Positions 6,006 through 14,279 of a DNA stretch of 14,313 bases are shown piece by piece; position 1 is the first letter of the stretch, and every line of letters starts with the position of its first letter. Under the pieces are notes generated by a model. It was not told the origin of the DNA, searched no databases, and saw only the letters and a list, made by a program, of their open reading frames with translations. Position numbers and translations under genes: made by a program. This DNA is from Oscillibacter sp. (GTDB lineage: Bacteria; Bacillota; Clostridia; Oscillospirales; Oscillospiraceae), in assembly GCA_003487665.1 (NCBI GenBank), contig DNFA01000076.1:1-14313 (forward strand). The letters run 5' to 3'.

Positions 6006-6317
6006 TCATTTTTCCGTATACAGCGACGCCAGCTCCTCCGGCGTCACCAGCTTCACATTGTCGCCCGCCAGCAGGGATACCGCCCGGCGTCCCGCCTCGT
6101 CAAGGCCGCAATCCACCAGCAGCACCGGCAGCCGCCGGTTCTGCGCCAGAATCCGCAGCGCCGCGTCCAGTCCGGCGGCGTCGCCGGACACTCTCATCAC
6201 ATAGACCGCGTCCACCGGGCTTTCCCGGTACAGCAGCACCGATGCCGCCAGCCACAGCAGCGCCGTTACGCCTATGGCCGCCAGCGCCGCCACCACGCCG
6301 TCCTGCATCAGCTCCAT
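6006..6317 (-). CDS. Small membrane-anchored protein of unknown function
   Basis: This 103-residue protein is not one I recognise. Residues 7-30 are a single hydrophobic helix (VVAALAAIGVTALLWLAASV at its core). The remaining 70 residues look like a small alpha/beta soluble domain with VDAVYVMRV (35-43), LPVLLVDCGLDE (63-74) and VKLVTPEEL (88-96). R31 just after the helix suggests that the soluble part faces the cytoplasm. The start is chosen for GGAGG seven bases before the ATG at 6317; an earlier ATG (6341) has no such site. It lies 47 bases after uvrA and 16 bases before recD2 in the same operon, so it is probably co-expressed with repair proteins. I assign no function. Confidence 0.8.
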   Translation of the reverse strand: MELMQDGVVAALAAIGVTALLWLAASVLLYRESPVDAVYVMRVSGDAAGLDAALRILAQNRRLPVLLVDCGLDEAGRRAVSLLAGDNVKLVTPEELASLYTEK

Positions 6318-6364
6318 GACACCGCCTCCCCCCTGCTCCATTGTATGAAGCGGGGCGCGGCGGG

Positions 6365-9190
6365 TTACTTCAGGTATTTTTTCAGGTACTGTCCCGTGTA
6401 GGACGCGTCGCAGGCGGCGATCTCCTCCGGTGTGCCGCAGGCCACCACCGTTCCGCCGCCGACGCCGCCCTCCGGCCCCAGGTCGATGATATAGTCGGCG
6501 CACTTGATCACGTCCAGATTGTGCTCGATGACCAGCACCGTGTTGCCGCCGTCGGTGAGACGCTGCAAAACCTCCAGCAGCTTGCGCACGTCGTCGGCGT
6601 GCAGGCCGGTGGTGGGCTCATCCAGAATATACACCGTGCGCCCGGTGGCGCGGCGGCTCAGCTCCGTGGCCAGCTTCACCCGCTGGGCCTCGCCGCCGGA
6701 CAGGGTGGTGCTGGGCTGCCCCAGCTTCACATAGCCCAGCCCCACGTCCCGCAGGGTGGTCAGCTTGTCGCAGATATTGGGCACGGCGGAGAAGAACTCC
6801 AGCGCCTCGTCCACGGTCATGTCCAGCACGTCGGCGATGTTCTTGCCCTTGTAGCGCACCTCCAGCGTCTCGCGGTTATAGCGCTTGCCGCGGCACACCT
6901 CACAGGGAACGTATACGTCCGCCAGAAAGTGCATCTCGATCTTCAGCATACCGTCGCCGCCGCAGGCCTCGCACCGTCCGCCCTTGGTGTTGAAGGAAAA
7001 CCGCCCGGCGTTGTAGCCCCGCGCCTTGGCGTCCGGCGTGGAGGCGAACAGGTCGCGGATCAGGTTGAACAGGTTCGTATAGGTGGCCGGGTTGGAGCGG
7101 GGCGTCCGCCCGATGGGGCTCTGGTCGATGGCGATGACCTTGTCCAGCTGCTCCATGCCCTCGATGGCGTCGTGCTTGCCGGGACGCACCTTCATGCGGT
7201 TCAGCGCCGCGCCCAGCGACTTGTACAGCACCTCGTTCACCAGCGAGGACTTGCCGCTGCCGCTGACGCCGGTGACGCAGGTAAACGTCCCCAGCGGGAT
7301 GGACACGTCGATGTTCTTCAGGTTGTTCTCCCGCGCGCCCCGCACCGTCAGCCATTTGCCGTTTCCCCGGCGGCGCTGCGCTGGCAGGGGGATGGTGCGC
7401 TTGCCGCTGAGGTACTGCCCCGTCAGGCTATTGGGGTCGGCCATGACCTCCTCCGGCGTGCCGCAGGCCACCACCTGGCCGCCCAGCGCGCCCGCGCCGG
7501 GGCCGATGTCGATGAGATAGTCCGCCGCGCGCATGGTGTCCTCGTCGTGCTCCACCACGATCAGGGTGTTGCCCAGATCCCGGAGCCTTTGCAGCGTGGC
7601 CAGCAGCTTGTCGTTGTCCCGCTGGTGCAGGCCGATGGACGGCTCGTCCAGAATATACAGCACCCCCATGAGGCTGCTGCCGATCTGGGTGGCCAGCCGG
7701 ATACGCTGGCTCTCGCCGCCGGACAGGGTGCCCGACGCACGGGACAGGGTCAGGTAGCTCAGTCCCACGGACTGCAAAAAGCCCAGACGGGCGTGAATCT
7801 CCTTCAGGATCTGCGCGGCGATGATCTGCTGGTTGCCGGTGAGGTTCAGGCCGTCGAAAAAGGCCAGCGCCTCGTCCACCGGCAGGGTGGTGGCGTCGTA
7901 GATGGACTTGCCGCCCACCGTCACCGCCAGCGCCTCCGGCCGCAGCCGCCGTCCCCGGCAGGCCGGGCAGGGGCAGGGCGTCATCAGCCCCTCGATCTCC
8001 TTCTTGCTGGCGTCGGACTGCGTCTCCTGATAGCGGCGCTCCAGATTGTGGCATATCCCCTCAAAGGCCTGATACAGTACGCCCTTGCCCCGGGGCTGGT
8101 CGTAGTGCAGCTCCAGCTTTTCGCCGCCGGTGCCGTAGAGGATGCCGTTCTTCACCTCGTCGCTGAGCGTCCCGTAGGGCTGGGTCAGGGAGAAGCGGTA
8201 CTTCTTGCTGAGTGCCTCAAAGTACATGCGGCTGATGCCGTCGGAGCGGATGGACGCCCAGCCGGTGGCGGTGATGGCGCCGTCCAGAATGGACTTGGAC
8301 TCGTCCGGCACGATCAGCGCCGGGTCAGCCTTCAGCTGCACGCCCAGACCGGTGCAGGTGGGGCAGGCTCCGAAGGGACTGTTGAAGGAGAACAGCCGGG
8401 GCGTCAGCTCCTCGATGGAGATGCCGCAGTCCTCGCAGGCGTAGTTCTGGGAGAAGGTGATGTCCTGCTCCTCCCGCAGCAGGTTGACGGTCACAAGGCC
8501 GCCGGTCAGGTTGGACGCCGTTTCCACCGAGTCCGTCAGCCGGCCGGTGATGTCCGGGCGCACGATCAGGCGATCCACCACGATGTCGATGTGGTGCTTG
8601 AGGTTCTTTTCCAGTGAGATGTCCTCGGACAGCTCGTACAGGTTTCCGTCCACGCGGGCGCGGACAAAGCCCGACCTGCGGGCATCCTCCAGCACCTTGG
8701 CGTGCTCGCCCTTGCGTCCCCGCACCACCGGCGCCATGATCTGAATACGTGTGCCCTCCGGCAGTGCCATGATCTGGTCGATGATCTGATCCACCGTCTG
8801 GCGGCGGATCTCCCGGCCGCATTTGGGGCAGTGGGGCACGCCCACCCGCGCCCACAGCAGGCGCAGGTAATCATAGATCTCCGTCACCGTGCCCACGGTG
8901 GAACGGGGGTTCTTGCTGGTGGTCTTCTGGTCGATGGAGATGGCCGGGGACAGTCCCTCGATATAGTCCACGTCCGGCTTGTCCATCTGCCCTAAAAACA
9001 TGCGGGCGTAGGAGCTGAGACTCTCCACATACCGCCGCTGCCCCTCGGCATAGATGGTGTCGAAGGCCAAAGAGCTTTTACCGCTGCCGGAAAGCCCCGT
9101 CAGCACCACCAGCTTGTCCCGGGGGATGGCAACGTCGATGTTCTTCAGGTTGTTCTCCCGTGCGCCCTTGATGAAAATTTCAGTCTGCAT
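6365..9190 (-). CDS. uvrA: UvrABC excinuclease subunit A
   Basis: UvrA (941 residues, full length) is the ATP-dependent damage sensor of nucleotide excision repair; its dimer loads UvrB on damaged DNA. The first ATPase half has GLSGSGKSS (32-40) and LSGGESQRIRLA with DEPSIGLH. The second half has GVSGSGKSS and LSGGEAQRVKLA with DEPTTGLH. Zinc-binding cysteines are visible in CPKCGRE (121-127), in the CEDCG and CPTCTGLG parts, and in CEACGGDG followed by CEVCRGKRY. The start MQTEIFIKGARENNLKN matches the family N-terminus and has a modest GAGG site. It begins a new operon with the promoter at 9227-9255. Unlike the common uvrB-uvrA arrangement, uvrB lies three genes upstream in a separate operon. 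Confidence 0.97.
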   Translation of the reverse strand: MQTEIFIKGARENNLKNIDVAIPRDKLVVLTGLSGSGKSSLAFDTIYAEGQRRYVESLSSYARMFLGQMDKPDVDYIEGLSPAISIDQKTTSKNPRSTVGTVTEIYDYLRLLWARVGVPHCPKCGREIRRQTVDQIIDQIMALPEGTRIQIMAPVVRGRKGEHAKVLEDARRSGFVRARVDGNLYELSEDISLEKNLKHHIDIVVDRLIVRPDITGRLTDSVETASNLTGGLVTVNLLREEQDITFSQNYACEDCGISIEELTPRLFSFNSPFGACPTCTGLGVQLKADPALIVPDESKSILDGAITATGWASIRSDGISRMYFEALSKKYRFSLTQPYGTLSDEVKNGILYGTGGEKLELHYDQPRGKGVLYQAFEGICHNLERRYQETQSDASKKEIEGLMTPCPCPACRGRRLRPEALAVTVGGKSIYDATTLPVDEALAFFDGLNLTGNQQIIAAQILKEIHARLGFLQSVGLSYLTLSRASGTLSGGESQRIRLATQIGSSLMGVLYILDEPSIGLHQRDNDKLLATLQRLRDLGNTLIVVEHDEDTMRAADYLIDIGPGAGALGGQVVACGTPEEVMADPNSLTGQYLSGKRTIPLPAQRRRGNGKWLTVRGARENNLKNIDVSIPLGTFTCVTGVSGSGKSSLVNEVLYKSLGAALNRMKVRPGKHDAIEGMEQLDKVIAIDQSPIGRTPRSNPATYTNLFNLIRDLFASTPDAKARGYNAGRFSFNTKGGRCEACGGDGMLKIEMHFLADVYVPCEVCRGKRYNRETLEVRYKGKNIADVLDMTVDEALEFFSAVPNICDKLTTLRDVGLGYVKLGQPSTTLSGGEAQRVKLATELSRRATGRTVYILDEPTTGLHADDVRKLLEVLQRLTDGGNTVLVIEHNLDVIKCADYIIDLGPEGGVGGGTVVACGTPEEIAACDASYTGQYLKKYLK

Positions 9191-9204
9191 GGTATGCCTC
9201 GTTT

Positions 9205-9223
9205 CTGCAACATATTATTGCAG
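9205..9223 (-). promoter_or_regulatory. Inverted repeat at the uvrA transcription start, possible operator
   Basis: CTGCAA (9205-9210) and TTGCAG (9218-9223) are perfect inverted arms with a 7-base spacer. The expected start point (about 9219-9220) lies inside one arm, so it could be a repressor site or a 5'-end hairpin. It does not match the Bacillus LexA box (CGAAC-N4-GTTCG). Confidence 0.4.
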
Positions 9224-9226
9224 ATA

Positions 9227-9255
9227 AGTGTAGTGAAAACAATTTTTAATGTCAA
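9227..9255 (-). promoter_or_regulatory. Promoter of the uvrA - recD2 - comF operon
   Basis: TTGACA (9255-9250) and TACACT (9232-9227) are 17 bases apart, with an AT-rich spacer. The region is clearly richer in A and T than its surroundings. The dispersed hairpin repeat ends about 15 bases upstream of the -35. Confidence 0.75.
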
Positions 9256-9263
9256 TAGTCAAC

Positions 9264-9310
9264 GGGATACGGATTCCCACGCCGGTGTGCGCACCGGCTC
9301 GGAACGACAG
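9264..9310. repeat. Dispersed hairpin repeat, copy 2
   Basis: GGATTCCCACGCC...GGCTCGGAACGACAG is the same as copy 1 (1710-1752) apart from one base in the right flank and a replaced stem, GCCGGTG-TGCG-CACCGGC (9281-9298). It lies seven bases beyond the ybaK stop and just before the uvrA promoter. It may help to end the ybaK operon transcript, although it lacks a T run. Confidence 0.75.
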
Positions 9311-9317
9311 GGGCGGA

Positions 9318-9800
9318 TCACACGATCACATCCGCTGTCTTTGCCCGCAGGAGGGCGATAAGCGCGTTGGGGTCGCACTCCACCTGATGACCGATCTTTC
9401 CGGCGGAGACGCACACCGTGTCGTACAGCAGGGCCGTCTCGTGGAACACCGTAGGGAACTGCTTCTTCATGCCCACCGGGGAGCAGCCGCCGTGCACGTA
9501 GCCCGTCAGGGGCAGCAGTTCCTTCTGGGGCAGCATGGCCACGGACTTCTCCCCCACGGCCTTGGCCGCCTTTTTCAGGTCGAGGTTCTCCGCCACGGGG
9601 ATGTCGAACACATAGTATGCCCCGGATGCGCCCTTTGTCACCAGCGTTTTGAACACCTGCTCCGGCGGCTGCCCCAGCGTCTGCGCCACGGACACGCCGT
9701 CGATAGGGCTCTCCGGGTCGTAGCTGTGGGCGGTGTAGGGTATCTTCTTCTGTTCCAGCGTCCGCATGACGTTGGTCTTTTCCTCTTTGCTCTTTGCCAT
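9318..9800 (-). CDS. ybaK: YbaK/EbsC-type Cys-tRNA(Pro) deacylase
   Basis: This 160-residue editing protein belongs to the YbaK/ProX superfamily, which hydrolyses Cys-tRNA(Pro) made by mistake by prolyl-tRNA synthetase. The conserved lysine is K51 in VFKTLVTKG. GYVHGGCSPVGMKK (100-113) is the family's glycine-rich substrate loop. The start is fixed by AAGGAGTGA before the ATG at 9800, and this binding site lies within the last codons of the transporter gene, whose stop is four bases upstream. It is the last gene of the radC-uvrB operon. Its link to repair genes is probably only co-expression. Confidence 0.93.
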   Translation of the reverse strand: MAKSKEEKTNVMRTLEQKKIPYTAHSYDPESPIDGVSVAQTLGQPPEQVFKTLVTKGASGAYYVFDIPVAENLDLKKAAKAVGEKSVAMLPQKELLPLTGYVHGGCSPVGMKKQFPTVFHETALLYDTVCVSAGKIGHQVECDPNALIALLRAKTADVIV

Positions 9801-9804
9801 GGTA

Positions 9805-10695
9805 TCACTCCTTTACGGCGGTCTTGCCGCCCTCCCGCGCCAACAGAATGACGCAGCCGAACACGCAGGCCACGCCCAGCACCGTCCACACGGTCAGCGC
9901 TTCCTTGAATACGAACACGCCCACCAGCGTCTCCACCACCGGCTCGATGTTGGTGATGATGGACGCCCGGCCGCTCTCCACGCCCTCCAGCCCCTTCGTA
10001 TAGAAGATGTAGGGCAGCACCGTGGCTACGATCACCACACCGCACGTGCCCACGATGCCCTGCGTGCCGGAAAAGGCCAGCGGCAGCGTCTTGAAGTCTG
10101 CGAAAAAGATCGAGCCAAGCCCTGCCACCAGAAACGTCCAGTAGATCATGGTGTAGCTCTCGTACCGCGCCAGCCCGTAGTGGGCGAACACGGTGTAGCT
10201 GGCATAGCACAGTCCGGACAGCACGCCCAGACCGATGCCCGTCCACGAGGCCGTCGTATCGCCGCCCAGCACGCCGCTGACCATGACACAGCCCAGCAGC
10301 GACACCGCCAGTGCGATGACCTTGCGCTTTGTCAGCGGCGTTTTCCACAGCACGGCGCTGAATATGACCACAAAGGAGGGCGCCAGATACAGCAGCACCG
10401 CCGCCACCGACAGGGAGCACATGGTCTGGCATTTGAAATACACTATGCTCAGCAGCAGAATGCTGAGCAGGCCGGAGCCAAGAAAGATGGGCAAGTGCTT
10501 CCACCTGATGCGGAATACCTGCCGGTGGAACAGGCCGAACACCACCGTCAGCACCAGCAGCGTGCCGAAGTTCCGGATAAACACCCGGTTGCCCAGCGAC
10601 ACGCCCGCGCCGGTGAGCAGGCGGTTGGAAAACCCGATAAAGCCCCAGCACACGGCACTGAGGATCACGTAGATATAGGAAATGTACTTTTTCAT
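9805..10695 (-). CDS. EamA/DMT family transporter
   Basis: This 296-residue membrane protein belongs to the drug/metabolite transporter superfamily. It has about ten hydrophobic helices arranged as two EamA repeats. The first repeat ends with LYLAPSFVVIFSAVLW (102-117) and the second with IITNIEPVVETLVGVFVF (246-263), the usual hallmark positions. The ATG at 10695 is chosen because MKKYISYIYVILSAVCWGF is a typical start of the family and because it overlaps the upstream stop by 4 bases (ATGA). The longer in-frame extension to 10851 is a polar, arginine-rich run inside the neighbouring gene. Substrate is unknown; members export amino acids, metabolites or drugs. Confidence 0.92.
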   Translation of the reverse strand: MKKYISYIYVILSAVCWGFIGFSNRLLTGAGVSLGNRVFIRNFGTLLVLTVVFGLFHRQVFRIRWKHLPIFLGSGLLSILLLSIVYFKCQTMCSLSVAAVLLYLAPSFVVIFSAVLWKTPLTKRKVIALAVSLLGCVMVSGVLGGDTTASWTGIGLGVLSGLCYASYTVFAHYGLARYESYTMIYWTFLVAGLGSIFFADFKTLPLAFSGTQGIVGTCGVVIVATVLPYIFYTKGLEGVESGRASIITNIEPVVETLVGVFVFKEALTVWTVLGVACVFGCVILLAREGGKTAVKE

Positions 10696-11447
10696 AGACT
10701 CGTTCTCGGTTCGTTTGAGTTTTGACACAGCAGCGACCAGATCAGGTCGGCGCTGCGGGCATAGCGCTTCAGAGCCGACGCATTGACATCCGCGCCGAGG
10801 ACAGGCGGCATCAGCAGACTGCCGCCTGCCACCGCCATGTTGATGACGCACTCATTGCGCAGCAGCAGGTGCCCGGCATGGGTGCCGATATAGCGGGAAA
10901 GCGCGTCGTTCACGGCGTCGCACACCACAAGGTTGACGCGTGCTCTGGACATGACCTCCCACATAGGCCCCTCCTGCTTTGCAGGACGGGCGTGGTTGAC
11001 GATCCGGTTGGCCCGGGTGCGCTGGATCTTGTAGTCGGATGCAGAAAACTCCGGCAGATGCAGCAGCGCCACCCGCCACGAAAACGCTCCCTCGATCCGG
11101 CAGATCCGGGCGTTCTCATCGCAGATGTGCCTCCATTGAACGCCCGGCGCACTCTCTATCGCGGCGCATACCTCCTCATAGCCGAAGGCATGGGGAAGCG
11201 GGAAGGTGTAACACTGGGTCGCCTTCCGGCGCAGGCGCTTTTGCCTGTACAAAAGGCAGATCAGTACACCCGCAAAAGCCACGCAGACACCGGCGGTCAC
11301 GGCGCCTTCCCGCCAGTTCCCGCCCACGGCAAAGGCGATGGCCAGAACAAAGCCGCACATGGACAGCAGGATCAGCAGGCTCTGCGCCAGAATAAAGCAC
11401 CTGACCGTCCGGATGTCGCGGCGGAATTCTTCCGGACCGGGCATCAT
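10692..11447 (-). CDS. Two-helix membrane protein of unknown function, coupled to uvrB
   Basis: I do not recognise this 251-residue protein. It has two hydrophobic helices, about 17-41 and 49-67, joined by a short loop (GGNWREG). The basic run RQKRLRRK (68-75) follows, so both ends should be in the cytoplasm. The remaining 175 residues form a soluble domain with no motif I can name, although VQWRHICDENARICRIEG (103-120) and the C-terminal half look folded. The start codon overlaps the uvrB stop (ATGA), with the ribosome site GAGGTGA in the last uvrB codons; the next codon is also ATG and could be used. It overlaps the transporter gene by 4 bases at its other end. Translation coupling suggests steady co-production with UvrB, but no function follows from that. 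Confidence 0.85.
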   Translation of the reverse strand: MMPGPEEFRRDIRTVRCFILAQSLLILLSMCGFVLAIAFAVGGNWREGAVTAGVCVAFAGVLICLLYRQKRLRRKATQCYTFPLPHAFGYEEVCAAIESAPGVQWRHICDENARICRIEGAFSWRVALLHLPEFSASDYKIQRTRANRIVNHARPAKQEGPMWEVMSRARVNLVVCDAVNDALSRYIGTHAGHLLLRNECVINMAVAGGSLLMPPVLGADVNASALKRYARSADLIWSLLCQNSNEPRTSL

Positions 11448-13408
11448 TTCTCACCTCGCAGCTCGATGATCTGATCCCGCAGCAGGGCGGCATATTCGAA
11501 TTCCAGCATACGGCTGGCCTCCTTCATCTCTTTTTCCAGCCGGGCGATCGTCTCCGCCCGCTCCCGGTCGGATAGCTTCTTCTTGCTGAGCTTGGACGCT
11601 TCCTCGGCGCTGCGGCTGATCTCCACCATCTCCCGCACGCCCTTGCGGATGGTCTGGGGCACGATGCCGTGCGCCTTATTGAAGTCGTCCTGTAATTTCC
11701 GGCGGCGCTCCGTCTCGTCCATGGCGGCGCGCATGGAGGGCGTGACGGTATCGGCGTACAGGATCACCAAGCCCTCAGCGTTGCGGGCGGCGCGGCCGAT
11801 GGTCTGGATCAGGCTCGTTTCGCTGCGGAGGAAGCCCTCCTTGTCCGCGTCCAGTATGGCCACCAGACTGACCTCCGGCAGGTCAAGACCCTCCCGCAGC
11901 AGGTTGATGCCCACCAGCACGTCGAACTCGCCCAGCCGCAGGTCGCGGATGATCTCCATGCGCTCCAGCGCCGACACGTCGGCGTGCATGTACCGCACAC
12001 GGATGCCAAGTCCCCGGAAGTGCGCCGTCAGATCCTCCGCCATCTTCTTCGTCAGCGTTGTCACCAGCACACGCTCGTTTTTCTGCTCCCGCTTGTGGAT
12101 CTCCTCCACCAGGTCGTCGATCTGTCCCACCACGGGACGTACCTCCACGCGGGGATCCAGCAGACCCGTGGGGCGGATCACCTGCTCCACGATCTGGTCG
12201 GCCTCCTGCTTTTCGAAGTCGCCCGGCGTGGCGGACACATACACCGCCTGGGAGAACCGCTCCTCGAACTCCTCGAATTTCAGCGGGCGGTTGTCGAAGG
12301 CACAGGGCAGGCGGAAGCCGTAGTCCACCAGGCTCTGCTTGCGGGCGTGGTCGCCGTTGTACATGGCGCGCACCTGCGGCAGCGTCACATGGCTCTCGTC
12401 CACGAACAGCACGAAATCCTCCGGGAAAAAGTCCAGCAGCGTCATGGGCGCGCTGCCCACCGGCCGCTGGGAGATGACGCGGGAATAGTTCTCGATGCCG
12501 GAGCAGTAGCCCAGCGTGCGCATCATCTCCACGTCGTAGCGGGTGCGCTGGTCGATGCGCTGGGCTTCCACCAGCTTGCCGTTGTCCTCGAACCACTTCT
12601 TCCGCTCGGCCAGCTCCCGCTCGATCTCCACCGCCGCCCGCTCCAGCTTGTCCTTGGGCGTGACGTAGTGGCTGGCGGGGTACACCGCCACATGGTTCAG
12701 CTGCTTCATGGCCGCGCCGGTGACGGGATGAAACTCCGTGATGCGCTCGATCTCGTCGCCGAAAAACTCCACCCGGATGGCTCTGTCCTTGTAATAGGCC
12801 GGGTACAGCTCCACCGTGTCGCCCCGCACCCGGAACATATTCCGCTGGAAGGCCACGTCGTTGCGCTCGTACCGATCCTCCACCAGCCGCCGCAGCAGCT
12901 CGTCCCGCTCCATGGTCATGCCGGTGCGCAGGGAGATCATCATGCGGGCGAAGTCGTCCGGCTCGCCCAGACCGTAGATGCAGCTGACGGAGGACACCAC
13001 GATCACGTCCCGCCGCTCCAGCAGCGCGCAGGTGGCAGACAGCCGCAGCCGGTCGATCTCCTCGTTGGTGGATGCGTCCTTTTCGATGTATGTATCCGTA
13101 TGGGGGATATACGCCTCCGGCTGGTAATAGTCGTAGTAGGAGACGAAATACTCCACGGCGTTGTGGGGGAAAAACTCCCGGAACTCCTCGCACAGCTGCG
13201 CCGCCAGCGTCTTGTTGTGCGCCAGCACCAGCGTGGGGCGGTTCACCCGCTCGATGACCTTGGCCATGGTGTACGTCTTGCCGCTGCCGGTGACGCCCTT
13301 GAGCACCTGCGCCCGCAGGCCGTTCTCGATGCCCTGTGCCAGCTTGTCGATGGCCTGGGGCTGGTCGCCCGCAGGCTCGTATTCAGAAACTACCTTGAAA
13401 TCAGGCAT
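11444..13408 (-). CDS. uvrB: UvrABC excinuclease subunit B
   Basis: UvrB (654 residues) is the damage-verifying ATPase that UvrA loads and that then recruits UvrC. Visible parts are the Walker A GVTGSGKT (38-45), the tyrosine-rich beta-hairpin YYDYYQPEAY (91-100) followed by IPHTDTYIEKDASTNEEIDR (101-120), the motif FVDESHVT, and the helicase motifs in the second RecA-like domain (LREGLDLPE; QTIGRAARN). The C-terminal UVR domain (RLEKEMKEASRMLEFEYAA) is the UvrC contact. AGGAGGGG precedes the ATG. It lies 22 bases after radC and overlaps the next gene by 4 bases. All expected domains are present and the length is typical. Confidence 0.97.
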   Translation of the reverse strand: MPDFKVVSEYEPAGDQPQAIDKLAQGIENGLRAQVLKGVTGSGKTYTMAKVIERVNRPTLVLAHNKTLAAQLCEEFREFFPHNAVEYFVSYYDYYQPEAYIPHTDTYIEKDASTNEEIDRLRLSATCALLERRDVIVVSSVSCIYGLGEPDDFARMMISLRTGMTMERDELLRRLVEDRYERNDVAFQRNMFRVRGDTVELYPAYYKDRAIRVEFFGDEIERITEFHPVTGAAMKQLNHVAVYPASHYVTPKDKLERAAVEIERELAERKKWFEDNGKLVEAQRIDQRTRYDVEMMRTLGYCSGIENYSRVISQRPVGSAPMTLLDFFPEDFVLFVDESHVTLPQVRAMYNGDHARKQSLVDYGFRLPCAFDNRPLKFEEFEERFSQAVYVSATPGDFEKQEADQIVEQVIRPTGLLDPRVEVRPVVGQIDDLVEEIHKREQKNERVLVTTLTKKMAEDLTAHFRGLGIRVRYMHADVSALERMEIIRDLRLGEFDVLVGINLLREGLDLPEVSLVAILDADKEGFLRSETSLIQTIGRAARNAEGLVILYADTVTPSMRAAMDETERRRKLQDDFNKAHGIVPQTIRKGVREMVEISRSAEEASKLSKKKLSDRERAETIARLEKEMKEASRMLEFEYAALLRDQIIELRGEK

Positions 13409-13430
13409 ACGCCCCTCCTTCTGTATCGCG

Positions 13431-14099
13431 CTACATCAGCTTGCTCTCCGCCATGGAGACAAAATCGTTGTCCGCCACCACGATGTGGTCGATCAGGCGG
13501 ATGCCCAGCGGCTCCAGCGCCTCCATGACCTGATGTGTCACCATCCGATCCTCAGCAGAGGGCAGCGCCACGCCGCTGGGATGGTTGTGCGCCAGAATGA
13601 TGCCGCTGGCGCCGGCGTACAGGGCGTTCTCCACCACCTGCCGCACATAGACCGGCGACGCGCCCACGCTGCCCTTGCTGATGCAGCGGCAGCTGAGCAG
13701 CTTTCCCTTGCCGTCCAGACAGACCTGATAGAGCAGCTCCTTCTTCTCGCCCGCCAGCAGCTCCATGAAGTATACGCCGGTGCGCTCGGTGGAGTTCAGC
13801 ACCGTCTGGGGCATGGCGGAACACCGGGCGCGCAGCGCCATGTCGCCGGCCAGACGCAGCAGCACGGCGGCGTTCTCGCCCACGCCGTCCACCGTCATCA
13901 GCTCGTCCGCCGAGGCGCGCAGCACCCCCTGCATGGAGCCGAACTGCCGCACCAGCCGGTGCGCCGTCTCGTTGGTATCCTGCCGCGGTATGGCGAAAAA
14001 CAGCAGCAGCTCCAGCAGCTGATGGTCATCCATTCCCTCGGCGCCTGCCGCCAGATAGCGCCGCTTGCAGCGCTGCCTGTGTCCATCGTGCAAGCCCAT
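13431..14099 (-). CDS. radC: RadC family JAB/MPN-domain protein
   Basis: RadC (222 residues) has an N-terminal helix-hairpin-helix part (about 64-86, ELMTVDGVGENAAVLLRL) and a C-terminal JAB/MPN metal-site domain with HNHPSG (171-176), S181 and D184. The family was named for a repair phenotype that was later disputed, and its biochemical role is unsettled. The ATG at 14099 is chosen because AAGGAGG lies 7 bases upstream; a start 27 bases earlier (14126) would include the binding site in the coding region. It is the first gene of the operon with uvrB. Firmicute radC often sits beside mreB and maf; here mreB is about 10 kb away, which may be a remnant of, or unrelated to, that arrangement. Confidence 0.94.
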   Translation of the reverse strand: MGLHDGHRQRCKRRYLAAGAEGMDDHQLLELLLFFAIPRQDTNETAHRLVRQFGSMQGVLRASADELMTVDGVGENAAVLLRLAGDMALRARCSAMPQTVLNSTERTGVYFMELLAGEKKELLYQVCLDGKGKLLSCRCISKGSVGASPVYVRQVVENALYAGASGIILAHNHPSGVALPSAEDRMVTHQVMEALEPLGIRLIDHIVVADNDFVSMAESKLM

Positions 14100-14169
14100 G
14101 CCGACTCCTCCTTCGTGTATGGTCAAGGCCGGCAGCTCTCCTGCCTGAGCCGCAAAATCTCAATGGTAT

Positions 14170-14198
14170 AGTATATCACACATTCTCTGTTCCCACAA
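14170..14198 (-). promoter_or_regulatory. Promoter of the radC - uvrB operon
   Basis: An extended -10, TGATATACT (14178-14170), has a weak -35 TTGTGG (14198-14193) at 17 bases. The leader is about 64 nt and I see no clear regulatory structure in it. No LexA-type palindrome was noticed. Confidence 0.65.
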
Positions 14199-14227
14199 GC
14201 GGTTTTGCCTTACATTTCCCGCGGGGC

Positions 14228-14258
14228 AAAAAGCCCGCTGCATTTTATGCAGCGGGCT
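14228..14258 (-). terminator. Intrinsic terminator of a minus-strand gene outside the window
   Basis: A perfect 12-bp stem, AGCCCGCTGCAT-TTT-ATGCAGCGGGCT (14232-14258), is followed on the minus strand by a T run (14232-14228). The gene it serves lies beyond the right edge. Confidence 0.85.
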
Positions 14259-14279
14259 GTGTTGAAAAAGACTGTCATT

